A stretch of DNA of 64,000 bases from Manihot esculenta (Eukaryota > Streptophyta > Magnoliopsida > Malpighiales > Euphorbiaceae): positions 24,168,661 to 24,232,660 of the forward strand of contig NC_035162.2 of assembly GCF_001659605.2 (NCBI RefSeq). Reading direction: 5' to 3'. Numbering within the stretch: position 1 is the first letter of the stretch; the number at the start of each line of letters is the position of its first letter. The notes beneath the pieces are model-generated. The model was not told the origin of the DNA. It searched no databases and worked only from the letters and a program-made list of their open reading frames with translations. Both the position numbers and the translations under genes were made by a program. Shown piece by piece: positions 1 to 11,838 of this stretch.

Positions 1-959
1 TTAGCTCTTTGGTTTTGACTATATTACAATTTTTTTTTAATTAGAATATTATTTGGTGCATATTGGGAAACCAAAAGTCTGGCTGAGAGACGCATATGGG
101 GCATGAGAATGTTTTGCTGGAAAGAATAGTTGAAATTGACGTGTGTTGTTGAATACAGTGGTGTTGCTGCCTTGCGAAGCAAAGATTTCAGCACTACTGA
201 CTAGTATTTATAAAAATTAAATCTGAATTATGATTTTTATTTTAAATTTATTTTAACTATTTAATTAACTGCAATGTTATCACATCTTAAAATCAAATTT
301 AAAATAGATATATCTAGTTAAATGATCTCTCTATTATTTATTTATTTATTTAGGACTCCGAATACTTAAAGATTTTAAAATGATATCAAAATATATATCA
401 AATATACTTGCAGATTACACATTACAAATGCTATTGTACTTGGATTTAGTTATCATAAAGATGAGCACCATTAACATCTTCCAATATCTTCAACCCTCCA
501 TTTCACATATATACACATTTCATCCGTTTTCCCTCCATCTTCCAACAACTCTAAGTCTATAATACACATATATACACATATACTCATAACAATCCGTTTT
601 TCCACTAAATATTGAAGTTTTATTATTTTATTAATAACACTATAAAAATCAATCTTTTTAGAGCCTACAACTCCTACTAGAACACCATTGTCTTTAATTC
701 ACTTAGTATAAAACCTGAAACCATTTATAATATATCCTGTAAACAGTTTAACACCAAAAAGAGGACCTCAAGCCAAAGACAACAATTCATTATTTGCATT
801 TTTTTCTTCATACAATTGCACAGTCTATTAGAAAAGAAAAATACAAATTATATTAAAGCTAAAAGTAATTTATTAATATTATATCAATAATAGGAATAAG
901 ATACGAGTAGTAGAGTTTATTTTAAATTATTAAATTTTATCTTTTTGTTGAGGAAAAAA
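1..959. other. AT-rich intergenic DNA, nothing recognised
   Basis: No ORF with family resemblance, no RNA gene and no paired terminal repeats are visible. One 60-codon frame at 380-562 has no recognisable composition and is probably chance. Confidence 0.5.
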
Positions 960-1880
960 CCTATATAAAGGCTCCCCAAGAATTAAACCTACATAATATT
1001 TTTCTCTTCTTCTCCTCTCCAATATTCGGCCACTCCTTGTTGCCCTTTTCTTCTTCTCTTTCTTTAGTTTTTGCAATTTTATCATAGCCCTTAGAGGCTA
1101 AACAATTCTTTCCAGTTGAAGGTTAATCCAAATTGAGGTTTTATTCAAGTTGTAAGATTATATGCTTAAATTCTCTTCATCTTATTTCTATTTTCTATTA
1201 ATTTCTATTTTCGAGGAATACCACCTCCATTGTTGTCCTCTTAGGAATTCAAGGGGCCCATTGAATCTCTTAGAAAGACAATATATTGCTAATTAACCCA
1301 ATTAAATTCGTAATTGTTTAATTTGGTTAATAAGGAATTAGTAGATTTGATTTAAATAATTCACGTGTTATTATTGATCAAGCTTGGATTCTTCTCTCTT
1401 AAAGCAGTTAACTAATTAAATCTACACGCGTATTGGGGTTGTTAGTTAACTAGAAATTAATTTAAGTACGAAGTGGATTAATTTAATTATAAGAAAGAAT
1501 TGGTGGGATTCGCGTGTTTGACCACTATAACCAAACAATAGATAATAAAATAAATTATTTTTGTAATCAATGATCAATTGCCAAACCCCTCAATTTGATT
1601 ATTTTCGGCTGAATTTAATTTAATTATTTATTTCATGATCTCAATTGCATTGCTTGTTTTTCTTTTAAGTATTTTTGGTTTGCCCAAGACAAAAACTAAT
1701 TTCATAAAAAACGCTCTTCTTTTTACTTTTTGTATTAAATTACTCTTCTATTTCAACTAGTCATTTAAATTAAACAGAGTTAAAGTCTTTGTGGTATCGA
1801 TACTCACTTATCCTATCTACAAGTTTTTATTAAATCAAGGAAAGGGAAGTAAATTTTAATTGATAGCTCGACACCCATCA
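960..1880 (+). repeat. LTR-like remnant (unclassified)
   Basis: A TATA-like CTATATAAAGG lies at about 961-971 and is followed by a pyrimidine-rich leader. Further on is a stretch of the kind seen at 3' ends of plant gypsy or LARD LTRs (TGTGGTATCGATACTCACTT near 1790, then GCTCGACACCCATCA ending near 1880). No primer-binding site follows and no second copy exists in the window, so the boundaries and family are inferred from style only. It could also be an old solo LTR. Confidence 0.3.
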
Positions 1881-2214
1881 GATTTTTATGTTTAGGCCTT
1901 TAAACATATGTCATATCAAATACAAAATCAATGTTAAGAATCTGTCAATTTTTGGAACAACCATCTTGTGATGGTAATATCTCGAGTTTTATAGAAGTAT
2001 TATGCATGATTTTTCTAGTTTTTAGTTTTATTCTTTTATTTTATTTTTTAAAAAGTTCATATTTTTTTGGTTTGATTTTTTTTTTTTGTTATTTTCTCTA
2101 GTGGTGCCAAAATTTGTCCAATCAGGTATACAACAGACAAGCTCTTTTCATATGTTCTTGAGTTCTTTCATTCATTCGTTCAATTTTCTACATTTTAATC
2201 TTTTTTTTTATAAT

Positions 2215-3870
2215 TTAACATGTACTTTTATATTAGAACAGGATCTAAGGTAGCTAGGGTTCCCTTTTTTATTCATATTGTTCGAAAATTGATCTTTACA
2301 CTCAAGATGTGGATGCACTACCTCTATGGGGTGAAGCGTGAGATCTTCATATATCATAAAATCCTATATTGCATTTTGATTCAGAGAGAACTGAATTTGA
2401 GGCAAATGATTTAGGTAAAAGTGCTTACTAACTATGATTATGAAATCCAGTACCACCTAGGTAAGCAAATGTAGTAGCAGATGCCTTTAAATAGAAATAA
2501 GTTAACATTTTGTTATATATTATATTGGAAAGAATGTTAGTGGTAATAGATTCTTACAGCCTTGTCAATGAAGGATTACAGATTGAATTTTCTAGTAATG
2601 GTGCTTTAGTGGCACAAATGAAGGTGACACATGTGTTTCTAGGGTAAGTAGCATAAAAATAGCATGAAGACCATAGTCAATGAAAATAGTAGGAGTATTT
2701 CAGCATAAAAGAAATGGTGAATTTAAATTTGATGATGGATGGATCCTTTAATGTAGAAGTAGATTGTGTGTACCATATGACATAGGATTAATTAAAAGAA
2801 GATACTGTGAGAGAAGCTCATAATGCAAAGTATAGTTTATACCCCGGTAGCCCTAAATAGAGAGAGAAGTTATTTAGTTTGTGTTTGCTTATGAATTGTG
2901 TTAAAGGATAAAGTTAAAGCATCAAAAGCTAGCTAGAACAGTTAACTCACTACTAATTCTAGAATGAAAAATAGGAGAATTTAACAATGGCCTTTATAGT
3001 AGAATTACTAGTGACATCTAATAAATATGACTCAATATGGTTTATAATGGATAAATTGAACAAGTATGCTCATTTGATCCCTACTAAGAGTAGGTGCTTT
3101 ATAGATACGCTGATACAAATATGTACGAAGGAGATCATTACGCTTAATGGAGTCCAATTTTCTATAGAATTATATAAGGGACCCCAATTCACTTAAGTTT
3201 TAATAGATTCTACAAAATGCTATATTCAATAGGTTAATCTTTGCATCATCTTATATCCCCAATTCACTTAAGGAGATCATTACGCTTAATGGAAGCAACA
3301 TTTTCTTTTAGTAGTTTGCTTATAACAACAATTACCATGCGAACATTAAGATGGTGCCTTACAAATCTTTCCATGAAAGTTTACACTATTTTTTTAAGGG
3401 GGTAGGTGAAAAATTCTTAGTAGCACTGGAGATAGTAGGGTTTACTAACAAGGTAATGCCTATAATCAGAAAGTGGCTCAGAATAATATTAATAGATAAA
3501 TACATATGTCTATAGAAAATAAGAGACTTTCAAGAAGGAGATATGGTATTGCTTAAGGTTTCTTTGACGAGGAGATGATCTGTTTTGAAAAGAAAGATTA
3601 ATTAGCTCCAAGAATCCTTTGAGACCTTACAAAAAATTGAGAATATACCTTACAAATTAGATTTACTAGATTCCATCAAGAAGATCCATCCAAGTTTTTA
3701 TGTTCCAATGCTATGGAAGTTTGTGTTTGATCAAAGCAAAGTCTTTAGCAAGGGTGATATGGAGATCTTAGAGCATATCATAACGTGGAGGAGTGTACCT
3801 GTAAAACCAAGAAATCCATACTTAAACAATACCTTCATCTTTTTTAAGGTATTTGGTTAGGTGGTCTTTA
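2215..3870 (+). pseudogene. Ty3/gypsy (Tekay/Del-like) RNase H-integrase remnant
   Basis: Conceptual translation in several frames gives the order expected for a chromovirus pol. An RNase H end (HYLYGVKREIF, QRELNLRQ, then YHLGKANVVADAF around 2440-2490) is followed by an integrase core (WFIMDKLNKYAHLIPTK at about 3040-3090, GVQFSIELYKGPQFT ending 3196). The integrase C-terminal tail is at 3640-3830 (IHPSFYVPMLWKFVFD, then a VPVKPRNPY-like segment). The parts are separated by many stops and frameshifts. A 15-bp string before 3196 and a 22-bp string near 3131 are repeated at 3257 and 3271, so the integrase region has suffered a patchy duplication. The RT, protease and gag are missing upstream. 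It encodes no functional protein. Family assignment rests on motif order, not on alignment. Confidence 0.7.
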
Positions 3871-3998
3871 TATGTCCTTTTCCATATGTTGCCATTGGTT
3901 TAATGCGGTTGTTATGTTGTATTATGCTTTTGTACTCAATATAGTATTGTGATATTAGTTTTTTCATGTTTAGTTGAATATTTGAGGACAAATATTTT

Positions 3999-4012
3999 TA
4001 AGGCAGAAAGAA
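3999..4012 (+). promoter_or_regulatory. Polypurine tract of the Tekay-like element
   Basis: TAAGGCAGAAAGAA directly precedes TGTAATATTC. This is the usual arrangement of the plus-strand primer and LTR start in this family, where a GAGGACAAAT-like string (3984-3993) lies just upstream. Confidence 0.5.
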
Positions 4013-4130
4013 TGTAATATTCACCTAAATTTCAATGCTAAAATCCCGAATTCTTAAAGAAATCTGTGTTGAAATGTAGACCTTTGAGGTTAGAGATTTT
4101 AGACAAGGGTAAAATGGTAATTATATATAT
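4013..4130 (+). repeat. Start of 3' LTR of the Tekay-like element, truncated
   Basis: It begins TGTAATATTCACC right after the polypurine tract. After about 120 bp the sequence passes into featureless AT-rich DNA and no LTR end is recognisable. The matching 5' LTR is not in the window. Confidence 0.4.
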
Positions 4131-4620
4131 ATATAATTACTATTTAGCCCTTATAATATGAAAAAATTCATTAGTTGATCACTTAGTTTTGAAAAATATA
4201 ATAAGATATTTTTGAGATTTTAAAATGTTTAGTAATTAGTCTCTCCATTAATTTTAATTGTTAAGTATTGGAGAAAAGTTTAAAATACGCTCAATATGGA
4301 AAGACTAATAGTAGTATTTTTAAAACTTTAAGGATATTTTAATACATTTATCAATACTGAAGGTTAACTATTAGTGTTTTTCATACTATATAGACTAAAT
4401 AGTAATTATTTAATGATTAAAATTAATATAAATATTAATTAATATATCTTTTAAAATAAAGGAGATCAACCAATAAATTTTTTTATACTATATAAATAAA
4501 ATAATAGCTTTTTCATATAAGAAAAATAATGGATAAAATTCTCTAAGTTCACTAATTTTTAAAAATTAAAATAATAATATCTTAACTTTTTATTACTAAA
4601 ATAATAAATAAAAATAATAT
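4131..4620. other. AT-rich DNA, nothing recognised
   Basis: Simple AT-rich sequence with a short (AT)n stretch. No gene or terminal repeat is visible. Confidence 0.5.
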
Positions 4621-5270
4621 TTTATGATCACCGCTGGATTTTCGCACCCCGGTCTGGGACCAAGCCTACGATACCAGCACATTATCTAGAGACCCTCAAG
4701 CTTCGTACGTGCATCAAGTCCGTGCCACTCAGCCTGGGGACCGGACTACAACCAATTTCCTCATCCAGGCCGGCCTAGATCTTTGGGCCCGACGAACCAA
4801 TCCTCTCTGGGCTCAGTCCATATCATATCTTCTGGTCCAACTCGGAATCAGGAAGAAGACCTGCCCATCCTTCACGTGGGACCACCCACACGCGCGTCCG
4901 GGAGAATTAGAGGCCGTTACGCATGGGGCAGTGGTCTGATTTCCTCGTACGTCCAAATCAACATGACAGGGACAGGTGGCCCAATGACATACATTCTGTT
5001 ACACGTCACTAGCGGTCAGTGGCGGAGCCAGGAGCTTCCCTTTGGTAGGGCACCGGCTGCTCCGCTGCGGCACCTTCATCCCCCTTCAAAGTATTTTCCG
5101 GTCGCCGGTACGGCACGTGCCCCCCTTGCCGTGCCTTCCCTCCGCCCCTGCTAGCGGACAAAAGGAAACAGATAAAAGGAAAAATACTCTCCTCTAGGTC
5201 TAAGTTTTTTCATTGCTTACAGAATCTCTGTAAAACCCTATTTTCTGGATCTCAGATAATCATTTTATTA
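4621..5270. repeat. GC-rich repeat relic, unclassified
   Basis: This is a sharp GC-rich island between AT-rich flanks. It ends with a TCTCTGTAAAACCCTATTTTC-type stretch reminiscent of an LTR 3' end. It hosts a short hAT MITE. Overlapping ORFs of 76 and 123 codons follow from the base composition and carry no domain I recognise. No partner copy is present in the window. Confidence 0.35.
5017..5150. mobile_element. hAT-type MITE, 134 bp
   Basis: The ends are inverted repeats: CAGTGGCGGAG at 5017-5027 and CTCCGCCCCTG at 5140-5150 (one mismatch). They begin with the CAG(T/G)G start common in hAT elements. The flanks are an 8-bp target duplication with one mismatch, CTAGCGGT (5009-5016) and CTAGCGGA (5151-5158). 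There is no coding capacity. It is inserted in the GC-rich relic. Confidence 0.8.
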
Positions 5271-7080
5271 TACAAAATATTAACCACTTAAAAAAAAATT
5301 CAATAATTAAAATAATAATGTCTTAATTTTTTATTACTAAAATAATATTTTATTATACAAAATATTAACCATTTAAAAAAATATTTTAATCATTAAAAAA
5401 TGTATAATTTTTAGTCAATAATTAACTAATATATATATATATATATTTAAATAAATATCAAAATTTAAAGATTAATTTATTATTGAAAACTTAGTAAAAG
5501 ACTATTTTATTAGTTTTTTGAAATTTTAAAAACCTCCAAGTAAATTACGAGGAACATAAGGGTCAACGAATGTAGGAGGAGAGAAAGTCACTCGCTCAGC
5601 AAAATCAGATAGACGGATCCCACCGAGAGGGTGCTCCTGCATGTGCTTCCCCTATCTTTTGCATGCGCATGTTCTACATATGTTGGCTACATTAGTTGTT
5701 GAAGATTTACAGAAAATAATTAAATTTATAAAAATTATAATAATTAAACACAAATTAATTATATTATTAAAAATTTATATAAAAATTAAAAATAGTTTAA
5801 CTTATTATTAATTATACTCAAAATTTTATTAATTAAATTTTAAATTTTCATAAATTGATAAAATCATTCTCATTACTCCCATCTGAATTTCTCAAATTAT
5901 AAAACATCATATTTAGTCATATATATGTTTAATTTTTATTTTTTATAATAATTTTTTAATAAGATAATTAATTTATATTTAATTGTTGTGAGTTTTACGA
6001 GTTAAAGTTTTTAGTAAATTATGATTTTTAGTTGAAGTTTTGAATGGATTAATAACCATTGAAATAGTCTTTGCTCATCCGAATAAACTTGTTCAGAGAA
6101 AAATCTTCATATTCTCCAAACGTTGAGTACATTTGGCTCCAGAATTTTTTGTTCAAAGCTCCTGCTTTTCTTTTTTCTTTCTAGCAAAATTAGGTATAGA
6201 GAATCAATAGACTTTTATTTAAGGTAATAAAATTTATGTGGGTTTTACTTCTATGGGTTCATCTATAAGTCTATTTTTTTAGAGTATATAATATCATTCA
6301 AAATTAAACAATTTGGTTTGATTCAAAAATTTTGATTTTTCACCATAATTGATTTAACAAAATTAATAATTTGACTTGAAAGGAACCACAAAATCACTTG
6401 AAGTAACCAGAATCAACCCATAACTCAAAATAATCCAAAATATTTTTGAGACTAAACCTATCCGATTGAACCTACTGCCATCTCTATTCAGATGCACTTC
6501 ACTTAGGTGCCAGAAATTATTGAATACAGCTTAAACGCATATGGCTATGACTATGAGATGAATTGTAAGCTTGGTTGGATAGCACCAATTTGCAAAAGTT
6601 TCCATTAACGAGTATATCTCACATGGAGGGTTGAAGACGTTTTAGGATTTTATTATATATATGTATATTTTTTTTCTAATTTTCCAAGTAGGAAAGCAAG
6701 GATATAAAGCAAGATTACCCGATGGGCAAGTCGCTATATCAGGCTATAAGATGCCAAAATCCATAAGCATGTCATGTGAGATAAAGAGGAAAAAATTAAA
6801 ATGAGTAGGTAAACATCATATAAATATGTAAAATGATGTTAAAAAAAATTAAAAATGGTGTGCTAAAATGTTAACCCTAATAACAAGGTTCACTATCTAG
6901 GTATGTTATGATTGGATGGGAGGAAAATAATAGACAAAGAAAAATTTAGAAGAAAAATAACAACTCTTATTTTATTTGGATCAATGGAAAATAAAAAATA
7001 AAAATAAAAGTAAAAAATAACAAATTAAAATTAATATTGATGAATTTTTCACTAATTTTGTAATATTCTTAAACCTATAA
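5271..7080. other. AT-rich intergenic DNA
   Basis: No gene is visible. A short GC-richer patch at about 5560-5690 contains GGATCCCACCGAGAGGG-like sequence of unknown origin. The rest is AT-rich without recognisable repeats. Confidence 0.5.
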
Positions 7081-7772
7081 TTAGAATAGTGATATCATTG
7101 GTTATTTCACTATTAGAGCAAGTGGCATTAGGGAAGGTGTTAGCTTACCCCGAACTACTTAGGAGAGGTGTTAACATAACTCTAAACTGCTAATAACTGA
7201 ATTATAGAAAACTCAAATAAAGAAACGGATATATCAAGAAATAAAGTAGAAAGTGTGATTAGCGAGTCGGAAATGAGTCACTTTCAGGAGGTACTTAGGG
7301 TTTTTCGATGTGCTTGTTTCAGATAATTGTTAAAATCTGACATGCTTACTTAAGTGAAAAGGACTTCTAAAAACTAAAAGCATAATTTAGTAGGTCAATC
7401 TATGAATATTGAAAGTTTGAAAATGAAATTGAAACATGGTAAAGTGTTTAGTAGGTTAAAGTGTGAATATAGAAAGTTTAAAGATCAATGGGGTCATGGA
7501 AAGAAAACTCATCCAACATAGCTTATGAGATTGAGTAAAGCACATCAAAACAGAAAACAAAACAAAAACTGTGGCTATTCAGAACTTAAGAAGACGCAAA
7601 CTGTGGAACTGAAAGAGAAAAAAAATCGCAAAAATGGGATTGAAAGAAAATAAAAATAGCAAAAACACAATGGAACTGAAAGAAAAGAAGAAACTCGCAA
7701 AAAGGAACTAGAAATAAAAGATTGACTGAAAATAAAAGTTCAGAGATATGCACCCCCCACATCTAAATCATG

Positions 7773-7787
7773 CATTGTCCTCAATGT
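7773..7787 (-). promoter_or_regulatory. Stem-loop upstream of G-run, element A
   Basis: On the minus strand this reads ACATTGAGGACAATG, followed by a GATGTGGGGGG tract at 7754-7764. It corresponds to the same module in elements B (13305) and C (55071). Confidence 0.55.
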
Positions 7788-7866
7788 ATTGGAAATATTG
7801 AAATGCAAAAGAAATTGAGTACTCCCCTGGGTGTGGTGGGCATGGTGCGATCCACTTGATCAAGGC

Positions 7867-8181
7867 TCAAGTAATTGGGGAAGGGAAAAGGGTCCCAACT
7901 GAATTGAGTAGAAAGTGTAGCACTCCTTTTGATATGGTCATTACCCATCTTATTTTTTCCATGTACTCATGAAGTAACATGATTAGCTTCTCCTCCTTCA
8001 GATGAGGTGTGCCTCTAGCCCTTATGTTTGCATTTTTTAGCACTTCCAATTTCAATTCATACTTCTCCATAGCTAGCTGCAATTTAGTACTGAATTCAGA
8101 CAAAATAAACTCTACCTTATCCGGAGGTTTGGCAAGGCATTGATCCGCATGGTCCTTTGGTTTAGGTGCTTGGAATACCAT
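7867..8181 (-). pseudogene. Element A 3' ORF fragment, unknown
   Basis: A 104-codon frame that is helical and lysine/glutamate-rich (KLQLAMEKYELKLEVLKN), suggesting a short coiled coil. It follows the stop of the upstream A ORF. Its position matches the C-terminal part of the env-like ORF in elements B and C, which also ends in a helical segment, but I see no convincing residue match. Function unknown. Confidence 0.4.
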
Positions 8182-8223
8182 TTGTTCCTTGTGAGCATGG
8201 GCTGTTTGCGTTGGATCTATGGC

Positions 8224-8781
8224 TTAATTGGTTTCAGTTTGCTCCTTCTGCGCAAGATTGGTCTGCAATGGAAGGCTGGAAGGAGTTTCATGCAATGGAA
8301 GCCGAATAGGTGCGATGGGAAGTGTTGCAGGACTGTCCTGCGATCCAAGCTGAGGTGGTTTGGTTGGAGTTCCCTCTGTCTGCGCAAGGCTGATCTGAAG
8401 AGGTGCGATTGGCTCTCCCTTGTTCTGCGCATGGTTACAGTCCACCGGTTGGATGCAACAGACAGTGTCCTTCAGTTTTGGTTCTTCCTGGCTCTCTTCC
8501 CTGCAAAGATCATTGTTTAGTATATCATCTTGATTTATATCAAAAACATCTTTGCTCAAACAATCAATGATATCTAGACTATCAACAAGTTCTGTTTGAC
8601 TAGTTTGTTTGGACAAACAGTATTCTGGTTGTTTCTCTTCAGCAACTTGTTCTTGTACTTGTGAACTCTCATCATCTGTCTCATCATCTTGAAACTCTTT
8701 CTCTCTTCTTAACATGTTTGCATTTAATGAGGTGGTCATTTGATCTATCTGCTGTTGGAGCCTTTGCGCAGAAACTACCAA
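8224..8781 (-). pseudogene. Element A gag C-terminus fused to pro/RT linker
   Basis: Residues about 50-100 contain DSLDIIDCLSKDVFDI and NNDLCREES. These match the stretch after the protease in element C (YGLDIIDDLSQEFFDF near 49675-49720). The first 50 residues (QRLQQQIDQMTTSLN) match the gag C-terminal coiled-coil segment of element C. The protease that should lie between is absent, so an in-frame deletion has fused the two. The tail is a proline/leucine-rich low-complexity linker built from repeated LPIAP/LPLH/LAQ units (see finding). Not a functional polyprotein. Confidence 0.65.
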
Positions 8782-8836
8782 TGTCTCTATAATCTTCTCA
8801 AGGTGCTAGTTGGGCTTGATTTATTTGATAGTCCTG

Positions 8837-9160
8837 TTAGTTGTTAGCCCCTGCACAACTGAAGTCTGGATAGTCTCCCCAATATGGATTGTATGTGTTA
8901 TAGTATGGATCATGTCTTGGCTGTTCATATAATCCTCCAAATGTATGTCTAGGCTGACTATTGAATCTTTCAAACGCATGCACTGCTTGGTCATACTCAT
9001 AAAGTGTAGGACATTGATCAGTTGGGTGTCCCACATATGCACAGATCCTACATGGCCTTGGTGGCTGAAATTGTTGAGCTCGACCTATGACAATACTTTT
9101 CACAACAGATGTGAGTTCAGAAAGTTGAGAATAGAGAACAGATGTACTTACCTCATCCAT
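8837..9160 (-). pseudogene. Element A gag zinc-knuckle fragment
   Basis: A 107-codon frame beginning MDEVSTSVLYSQLSELTS, matching VNEVSTSVLASQISDLTS in element C gag. It contains one CCHC knuckle, CRICAYVGHPTDQC (CX2CX4HX4C). A tyrosine/proline-rich stretch follows, as in element C (YNTYNPYWGD against YANTYNPGWRD). In an intact Athila-like Gag the knuckle binds genomic RNA. The structural domain that should precede it is missing; instead about 230 bp of serine/histidine/proline-rich coding separate it from the PBS. Confidence 0.7.
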
Positions 9161-9390
9161 GAATCAGTTCTGCGATGGTGACTTGCTTTGGTGAGAGGAT
9201 GGGTAATCTGAATTGTGAAGAGAAGGTGAGATGTGCAATGGGGATGTTTCAGAAGAGTGATCTGCGGCTTGATGGTGCGATGGAGAGGCTTCAGAGATGG
9301 GATATGCGATGGTGGCTTCTTCAGAGGCAGATTCGGTGGTGCTTTGTTCCTGATTTGGTCCTGAAAGAAAAATAAATTAGTTGAATCAAC

Positions 9391-9408
9391 TCCCCGGCAA
9401 CGACGCCA
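9391..9408 (-). promoter_or_regulatory. Primer-binding site, tRNA-Asp type (element A)
   Basis: The minus strand reads TGGCGTCGTTGCCGGGGA, five bases inside the LTR end. It is complementary, with one mismatch, to the 3' end of plant tRNA-Asp, and matches the element C site except for one base. Confidence 0.8.
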
Positions 9409-9413
9409 ATTTT

Positions 9414-10999
9414 TGACTCGCGATTGTCGAAGCCGGTAAAAAATAACATTTTCGATTATCAATAATATTATTACTGCAGATAGTGGTAAAGGATCGAATC
9501 CACAGAGAATTGAAAACTCACCTATCTTCCTTATCAAGACCAAGAAAATTAACTGAAACAAAAATAAACTGAAAGCGAAATAAACTGAAGGCAAATAAAC
9601 TGAAAGTAAAATGGGGGGTTTGAGATTGATTTAATTGATCTAATTCTGAAAGCAATAAAAGAAGACAGATAATTAAAATAAAGGAAATCAATAATGAGAA
9701 AGCTGTAGTTGAAGAGTTGGATCCACTTTAGTTGTTGGGATTGATCATTGAAACTTATGTTCTTTTGATTAATTCAATAGATTAGTTATGGAGATGGAAA
9801 ACGCTTCTCACCACCATGTCTCTCCTTAATCATAAACCAATTAGGAAACGTCCTCTAATTAATTACTAATCAATAAGTTGCCAAGGAACGTCCTTGGACC
9901 TTAGGCATCAAAACAACTGTCAATTGCATTAAGAGATAGAGAGAGCCAATCCTAGCTACCCAAACGCATGAGATGTTGCTAGATCATATAATTTCCTTAG
10001 TTTTTACACCAAGTGTTCTTGTGTTTGAATAATCAAAGCAATTACGGACTTAAAACTATTCAAACTAACAATATATCACTTTGCAATCAAGAATCAACTA
10101 GCCACATTGATGAAAATAACAAAGCAATAATAGAATCAAGCATGAAATTGCACAAATACTGAATAACGAAAAGATGAACAATATATGATCAAGTCTCACA
10201 ATCCATAAAACAAGCAAAGTTTCACCTGATCTTCAACTAAAATAAAAGGTTTCAGCCACTCATGACTGAAACAAAAATAAAAAATAAAGAAAGGAAGAAG
10301 AAGAGATGGTGTCACTTGCAATCCCATAGGTGTGTCCAAGGGAGAGTAGAAAAAGCATGGGGAGGCTCCTTATGTGTCTTTTTATAGTTGAAAGTGTTGC
10401 CCTAGGTCCTTACTTACTGCCCAAGAGGCTACTTGCTGCCCAAGTTGTGTCTGAAAAGGAAGGAAGCGCGTTGCAAGGCTCTCAGAAGGCAAGAGGCGCG
10501 CGGATTGGTCTTCAAAGGGAAAGAGGCGTGCGGATTGGTTGTGTAGAAGGAAAGAGATGCTGTCCAAACTTTTCCTTTTTAGGTAGAGCCTTCGTTTGAA
10601 TTTTGAATTTTGAATGCTGAATGCGGAAGAGGCAAGTGCATCTTCTTGAAATCTTGCTGCCTAAATAGGAAGATTTGACTGCTGAAATGTTTGCACATCT
10701 TTAAACAAGGAAAGAAAGATCTGCAATTTGAATTTCAAATAATCTTCTGACTGCGCTTTCCTTATTTGCTTTTGCTTCTGCACTTTCCTTATTTGAAAAC
10801 TTTCCTTTTTCTGAAAACTTGCCTTATTTGAAAACTTTCCATATTTGGCACTTTTTAGCAGTTTTACGAGCATTTTCACCATATTGTCTCTTTACACCTA
10901 ATATCTGCAAAAAAATATTAAAACCACAAAATTAGACAGAAATGATGTAAATAAACATCAATAATATTATGATAAAATGGTCTAAAATGTGCTCTATCA
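9414..10999 (-). repeat. 5' LTR of element A, 1586 bp
   Basis: On the minus strand it starts TGATAGAGC (10999) and ends GCGAGTCA (9414), followed by the PBS. It shares with the element C LTR two palindromic boxes, CCAAGGAACGTCCTTGG (9881-9897) and a GGAAACGTCC box near 9844. It also shares a TGTGGATTCGATCCTTTACC-like 3' segment next to the end. It is otherwise well diverged. The ORFs at 10330-10599 inside it are composition artefacts. Confidence 0.75.
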
Positions 11000-11003
11000 T
11001 CAC

Positions 11004-11400
11004 CATTCCGGCTAGTTTATGGCAAGCCTTGCCATTTGCTGGTTGAGCTAGAGCATAAAGTTTTTTGGGCGATAAAGTAGTGGAACAATAGCTTAATTGA
11101 GGCAAGCACTAACTAAAAGTTTCAATTGCAGGAATTGGAGAAAATAAGGAATGAAGCCTATGAGAGTGCTAGAATTTAAAAGGAGAAAACCAAGGCATTT
11201 CATGATGAATCAATTTCTCGAAAAAGTTTTCAGGCGGAGTAAAAGGTTTTACTTTTTTATTTTCTGTTAAAACTTTTTCTAGGGAAATTAAAGACACAAT
11301 GGATTGGTCTGTTTGTTTTAATTAAGACTTTTAACCATGGAGCCGTGCAAATTCAAAGTTTTGAAACTGATAAAATTTTTAAAGTGTTGGCCATAGGCTT
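11004..11400 (+). pseudogene. Integrase C-terminal remnant (element B)
   Basis: It begins within the segment equivalent to [16 protein letters not shown] of element C (52438-52485) and continues through an EKTKAFHDESISRKSFQ-like stretch. It ends with a TQWIG and IQSFETDKIFKV-like tail equivalent to element C 52560-52830. Several stops and frame changes are present. In the intact protein this is the non-specific DNA-binding tail of integrase. Confidence 0.65.
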
Positions 11401-11542
11401 AAACCCTTATATGAGGGGTTCAAGCCCAAGAATGAAGAAATTATGGTTCTGGAGACACCACAAATCGAAGCTTGAAGGAAGGGAAAACCAGCCTAGGACA
11501 ATAAACAATGGCGCTGCTTAGGAGGCAACCCAAGATTACAGG

Positions 11543-11560
11543 CTTGCCCAAGCCTGTACA
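11543..11560 (+). repeat. 18-bp palindromic box of element B
   Basis: AGGCTTGCCCAAGCCTG (with a C before it at 11540) forms CAGGCTTG-CC-CAAGCCTG. It has the same TTG-CC-CAA core as the GTGATTTG-CC-CAAATCAC box of element C. A degenerate copy (GGTTTGCCCAAGCCTG) is at about 13477-13493. Confidence 0.6.
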
Positions 11561-11838
11561 GTCACTAGTGAGTTTCTTTTAACTTTTAGTTTTTAATTTA
11601 TTTCTTTGTTATTTTTGGAGCAGATTATACCTTCTGAACAATCTTGGACTTTATGGGACCATTTTAGTGGTAAGTTATTATTTTTAAAACTGCTCCAAAG
11701 GAAGGTAAGTTCTATTGTACTTGGTGTTATTTAAAAAAAAAATCAGAAAAATATAAACTTAACCCTATTTTCTTTTTTATTTTTTCTCTTTCTTCCCGAG
11801 ACTCCTCCTCGTGCCTCTCTCCCATTGCAGGTTCTTCA

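Larger units (their letters stand above)
7081..10999 (-). mobile_element. Element A: Athila-like gypsy relic, internally deleted
   Basis: Read on the minus strand the order is: LTR (10999 to 9414), tRNA-Asp PBS (9408 to 9391), a short leader with low-complexity coding, gag C-terminal zinc-knuckle region, gag/pro-linker fusion, one further small ORF, a CATTGAGGACAATG stem-loop with G-run, and a 3' UTR traceable to about 7081. Compared with element C, the gag N-terminal two thirds, the whole protease, RT, RNase H and integrase are gone. No second LTR is found on the left, so the 3' end is lost. Its outer LTR edge at 10999/11000 abuts integrase sequence of element B, so A probably inserted into B. 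No target duplication can be verified because the left end is missing. Confidence 0.75.

Noticed and set aside
4709..5154. Overlapping ORFs in a GC-rich island
   Set aside because: They run through the MITE and its flanks, with no domain and no stable codon pattern.
7081..11004. A target-site duplication for element A
   Set aside because: The right edge at 10999 is clear, but no second LTR or matching pentamer is found on the left, so the insertion footprint cannot be claimed.
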